From Litoreibacter roseus (GTDB lineage Bacteria; Pseudomonadota; Alphaproteobacteria; Rhodobacterales; Rhodobacteraceae), in the NCBI RefSeq assembly GCF_009811795.1, contig NZ_BLJE01000001.1, forward strand, positions 62,001-126,000: DNA of 64,000 bases, given 5' to 3'. The position numbers and the translations under genes are program-made. Positions within the stretch are counted from its first letter, which is position 1. Each line of letters opens with the position of its first letter. Below the pieces are notes generated by a model, which was not told where the DNA came from, ran no database searches, and worked only from the letters and a program-made list of their open reading frames with translations. Shown in pieces: positions 60,975 to 64,000 of the stretch.

Positions 60975-62163
60975 GGCTGTTTGTGTAGAAAACCCACGAC
61001 ACGAGCATCAAAAGCATCGCCAGCAGGAAGGGGGCGCCCGGCAGGTCGAGCGGTGTATCCTCGCTTGTAAACGTCGAGAAGACGCGCGTCATGATCAGCG
61101 GCGTGGCGATCATTCCAATGGCGTTGATCGACGCCAGAACCCCCTGAAGCTCCCCCTGCTGATCGTCTGCTGCCCGACCTGACATGACACCTTGAAGCGC
61201 CGGAGCGACAACCGCGCCAAACGCGGCGAGAGGCGTGAGCACCAATAGCATCCAGCCCTGCGTTGCGAAGCCAAAGAGTGTCAGGGTCAGGACGTTGTAG
61301 AGAAGTCCCCAGTAGACCGTTCGGACCTCTCCAAGAAAGCGGATGACGATGCGAATGAGATAGCCTTGGGTCACCGCCATCGAGACGCCGTATAAAGCGA
61401 GGGACGCGCCGATCATGCGGGGGCCCCAGTCGAAGGCGGCTTGGGTGTGATAGGCCCAGATCGCCGGATAAACCATGTTCGAGATCTGGTAAAAGAAGTA
61501 GACGGCCAGCAACAGGCTGAGCCCGGGCAGCGCCCCGATATGCTTCAAGCCGCCAGCCGGGTTCGCGCGCGACCATCGGAATGGCCGGCGTTTGTCCGGT
61601 GTCACGGTTTCCGGCAGCACGAAATAGCCGAAGATAAAGTTTGCGCCCGCAAGAATTGCGGCTGCGTAGAAGGGCGCACGAGGACCAAGCTCCGCCAGTA
61701 GGCCCCCTATGATGGGGCCCAGTACGAAGCCAACGCCAAACCCCGCCGAGATCAGTCCGAAGTTCTGTGCCTTCTTCTCACGGGGTGAAATATCAGCCAT
61801 GAAGGCGCTGGCCGTTGACTGTGTGGCCGCGGTGATCCCGCGGATGATGCGTCCGACCAACAGCAGCCAAATTGTTCCGGCCAGGGCCATCAGAATGTAG
61901 TCAAAGGCCATGACAGCGGTTGATGTCAGAAGAACAGGCCTGCGCCCTAAACGATCACTTAGATTTCCAAGCGTTGGACTGAACAGAAATTGCATCACGG
62001 CGAATGTCGCCGACAGGATACCGCCCCAGACCGCTGCGTCCGAAATGGAAGTCTCGCGCACATCCATGATCAGTTCTGGCATAACCGGAAGAATGAGACC
62101 GATGCCCATCGCGTCGATCATCACTGTGATCAGAATGAACGTAACGGGAAGGTTGCGGAACAT
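60937..62163 (-). CDS. MFS exporter of the TetA (DHA1) type
   Basis: The 408-residue protein has twelve predicted membrane spans. The loop-2 motif GNLSDRLGRRPVLLTS and the motif LVGRIIRGITAATQSTASAF are characteristic of TCR/Tet drug:proton antiporters. The usual TetA Asp is present in LITVMIDAMGIGLILPV. It is probably a broad or unidentified drug/metabolite exporter; a true tetracycline pump would normally sit beside tetR, which is absent here. The 3' end overlaps the nuclease gene on the other strand. Confidence 0.88.
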   Translation of the reverse strand: MFRNLPVTFILITVMIDAMGIGLILPVMPELIMDVRETSISDAAVWGGILSATFAVMQFLFSPTLGNLSDRLGRRPVLLTSTAVMAFDYILMALAGTIWLLLVGRIIRGITAATQSTASAFMADISPREKKAQNFGLISAGFGVGFVLGPIIGGLLAELGPRAPFYAAAILAGANFIFGYFVLPETVTPDKRRPFRWSRANPAGGLKHIGALPGLSLLLAVYFFYQISNMVYPAIWAYHTQAAFDWGPRMIGASLALYGVSMAVTQGYLIRIVIRFLGEVRTVYWGLLYNVLTLTLFGFATQGWMLLVLTPLAAFGAVVAPALQGVMSGRAADDQQGELQGVLASINAIGMIATPLIMTRVFSTFTSEDTPLDLPGAPFLLAMLLMLVSWVFYTNSLKADRRTTANAP

Positions 62164-62213
62164 ACATGCTCGGTTTGACTAGAGCGTGACCATGCCCGCA
62201 GTCTGACAACGGA

Positions 62214-63005
62214 TCAAGCCGGGACGTGACCAATGCTGTGCAAGAACTCCGTCAACGCATCTGCGTATACCTCGGGCTGTTCGACGCAGGGTAAGTGTCC
62301 TGCGCCACGGATCAATTGAAACCGGCTGCCTTTGATGAGCTCTTGCGTTTCACGCACCAGATCAGGCGGGGATGCCCCGTCTTCGCTGCCCGCAATAGCC
62401 AGCGTTGGCAATGTCAGCCCCGCGGTGGTCGTGTAGAAATCCGTCCCCGCGATGGCCGCACAGCAGCCCGCGTAACCATCGACAGGTGTATCGACCAACA
62501 TTTGTCGCCATCGCGCCACTTCCGGCGACATGCGGAAACGCTTGGAAAACCACCGCTCCATGACGCTGTCGGCGATGCCCGCCAGCCCGTCTTTTTGGAT
62601 GGCATCAATGCGGTCCTGCCACATCTGCGCGGTGCCCATTTTTGCGGCCGTGTTCGATAAAACCAGACCGCGCACAAGATCGAGTCGCTTGGTGGCCAGA
62701 CCTTGAGCCACCATGCCGCCGATAGAGAGACCAATGAAGACGCAATCCCTGACCTGAAGGTGGTCCAGAAGACGTTCCGCGTCTCGGATCAAGGCGCCCA
62801 TCGAATAGGGGCCTGTCGGCACGTCAGAACCGCCATGTCCGCGCATATCATAGCGGATCAGTCTCAATCCATTTGGAAGCAAAGGGATGATCTGATCCCA
62901 AAGCGCATGGGTGGTGCCGAGCGAATTTGCGAAGACCACTGGCGGCCCTGTCTCAGATCCATCTTCCTGAACCCGAAGCGAGATATCCCCCAGATCAACG
63001 ATCAC
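62214..63005 (-). CDS. pcaD: 3-oxoadipate enol-lactonase
   Basis: PcaD hydrolyses 3-oxoadipate enol-lactone to 3-oxoadipate in protocatechuate degradation. The 263-residue alpha/beta hydrolase has VVFANSLGTTHALWDQIIP, the elbow FIGLSIGGM, the acid in AIAGSEDGASPPDLV and the His in IRGAGHLPCVEQP. A GTG start at 63005 is preferred, with GAGGAGA 5 bp upstream; a second GTG at 63008 is too close. It follows pobA by 10 bp, so the two form a 4-hydroxybenzoate operon. Confidence 0.88.
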   Translation of the reverse strand: MIVDLGDISLRVQEDGSETGPPVVFANSLGTTHALWDQIIPLLPNGLRLIRYDMRGHGGSDVPTGPYSMGALIRDAERLLDHLQVRDCVFIGLSIGGMVAQGLATKRLDLVRGLVLSNTAAKMGTAQMWQDRIDAIQKDGLAGIADSVMERWFSKRFRMSPEVARWRQMLVDTPVDGYAGCCAAIAGTDFYTTTAGLTLPTLAIAGSEDGASPPDLVRETQELIKGSRFQLIRGAGHLPCVEQPEVYADALTEFLHSIGHVPA

Positions 63006-63015
63006 CACTGTCTCC

Positions 63016-64000
63016 TCAGTAAGGTAGGCCCACGTAGTTCTCGGCCAATTCGGTCTGCGCTGCAACGGAGGTTTCGATGTGATCCAACTCCGCTTCCTGT
63101 ATGCGCTGATCGAACGCGCTCTGATCGGGGAAACGGTGCAACTTGGTTGTCATCCACCACGAGAACCGCACCGATTTCCAGACACGTGCCAGAGCATTGG
63201 CAGAGTAGGCGTCGATCCCTGACTGATCCTTATGCGTGTAATAGGTCTGCAAGCCGGTAGACAAGTAATGGACATCAGAGATCGCGAGATTTAGCCCCTT
63301 GGCACCCGTTGGCGGGACAATGTGGGCCGCGTCGCCGACGAGAAACAGGCGTCCCCATCGCATCGGCTCGGCGACGTAGGATCGGAGAGGCGCGATTGAT
63401 TTCTCGATGCTTGGTCCTGTTGTGATCTTGTCCGCCGCTTCTTCCGGAATGCGGCGCTTCAACTCGTCCCAAAATGCGTTGTCGGACCATGCGTCCAGTG
63501 GATCATCCACAGGGGCTTGAATGTAGTAGCGGCTGAGTTTGCTGTTGCGCATGGAGCAGAGCGCAAAGCCACGCTCGTGATTTGCATAGATCAACTCATC
63601 GCTAACCGGCGGCGTTTCAGAGAGAATACCCAGCCACCCAAACGGATAAACGCGCTCATATTCCCGCAAGACATTCTTCGGGATACAAGTGCGGCTGACG
63701 CCATGAAACCCATCACAGCCCACCACGAAATCGCAGTCGATGCGCTGCTCCGTTCCGTCTTTCTCATAGGTCACGTAGGGCTTGTCTGTATCAAGATCCT
63801 GTGGGGTGACGGACAGGGCTTCCTCAATAACAATGCCGTCCATCCGGTCCCGAGCATCGTATAGATCGTGGGTTACCTGCGTCTGCCCATAGACCATCAC
63901 CCGCTTGCCAATGAGCGCGTCGAAATCAATGCGGAACCCTCTATTTTGTGTGGCAAGATAAGTGCCGCTGTGGACATAGCCTTCCGCATCCATACGTTTG
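63016..64000 (-). CDS. pobA: 4-hydroxybenzoate 3-monooxygenase, C-terminal part (cut by right edge)
   Basis: PobA hydroxylates 4-hydroxybenzoate to protocatechuate with FAD and NADPH. About 328 codons are inside the window; the N-terminal 60 or so, with the FAD GxGxxG motif, lie beyond the right edge. Visible motifs are CDFVVGCDGFHGVSRTCIP (the DG motif), RLFLVGDAAHIVPPTGAKGL (GD motif) and the substrate-side YPFGWLGILSETPPVSDEL, as in the Pseudomonas enzyme. It is followed 10 bp later by pcaD. The usual regulator PobR is not in view. Confidence 0.93.
   Translation of the reverse strand, partial: KRMDAEGYVHSGTYLATQNRGFRIDFDALIGKRVMVYGQTQVTHDLYDARDRMDGIVIEEALSVTPQDLDTDKPYVTYEKDGTEQRIDCDFVVGCDGFHGVSRTCIPKNVLREYERVYPFGWLGILSETPPVSDELIYANHERGFALCSMRNSKLSRYYIQAPVDDPLDAWSDNAFWDELKRRIPEEAADKITTGPSIEKSIAPLRSYVAEPMRWGRLFLVGDAAHIVPPTGAKGLNLAISDVHYLSTGLQTYYTHKDQSGIDAYSANALARVWKSVRFSWWMTTKLHRFPDQSAFDQRIQEAELDHIETSVAAQTELAENYVGLPY

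Noticed and set aside
60937-62163. Tetracycline resistance gene
   Set aside because: The TetA-like motifs are general to this transporter group and no divergent tetR is present; the gene appears chromosomal and native.
1-64000. CRISPR array, insertion sequence or prophage
   Set aside because: No regularly spaced long repeats, transposase, integrase or phage structural genes were seen.

Overview
The window looks like chromosomal DNA of a Rhodobacterales alphaproteobacterium, most likely a marine Roseobacter-group member. The signs are high GC in most coding regions, a TauR/Tpa/Xsc taurine pathway, a class I lysyl-tRNA synthetase, an Irr-type Fur regulator in front of fabA-fabB-fabI, an NDUFS4-like complex I subunit, an EttA ABC-F protein, a CtrA-type promoter site and a GlpR-glpD-glpK locus. 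I see no prophage, insertion sequence, CRISPR array or rRNA. There is one tRNA, Arg with anticodon UCU.

Layout. 1-7588: taurine catabolism, with xsc (cut by the left edge), tauR, tpa and tauABC; candidate TauR boxes flank tauR. 7679-11606: a PhoD-like metallophosphatase, L-serine dehydratase and a tandem SnoaL/NTF2-fold protein. 11674-16247: GlpR, GlpD, GlpK and a SRAP-family protein that lacks its catalytic cysteine. 16307-21076: small genes (dodecin, orphan ParA, two small membrane proteins, CspA, a BrnA-like protein, a DUF465 protein), then an AT-richer patch with two secreted unknowns and a frameshifted membrane-anchored gene. 21227-27792: EttA, a chemoreceptor, NadD and a PBP4-type D-Ala-D-Ala carboxypeptidase.

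27803-44040 is the most notable part: a large formate dehydrogenase neighbourhood. It contains a tungstate ABC importer (tupB-tupC-tupA), a four-gene accessory operon on the minus strand (DUF6494, Mrp, lipoate-ligase-like DUF4444 protein, DUF6505), a periplasmic cytochrome c whose N-terminus looks like a shrunken TupA-type binding protein, a 649-residue multi-[4Fe-4S] protein, and the operon DUF3305-DUF3306-TorD-Tat peptide-fdhA-fdhB-fdhC-WD40/cytochrome c-43-residue peptide. My reading is that this is a self-contained supply, maturation and electron-transfer set for a Tat-exported tungsten- or molybdenum-dependent formate dehydrogenase. Several of its parts have no assigned role.

44096-53174: small envelope proteins, a TerB-like protein, LysK, a DUF4864 protein, a histone H1-like basic protein, UvrB, an NDUFS4-like protein, a CdsA/PlsC phospholipid pair, a TetR regulator and tRNA-Arg. 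53188-64000: Irr, FabA-FabB-FabI, an M50 protease, a tightly overlapped HAD / alpha-beta hydrolase / threonine dehydratase / EEP-nuclease operon, an MFS exporter, and PcaD with PobA (cut by the right edge), which belong to 4-hydroxybenzoate/protocatechuate degradation.

All functional names come from reading motifs and recalling families; no database search was run.
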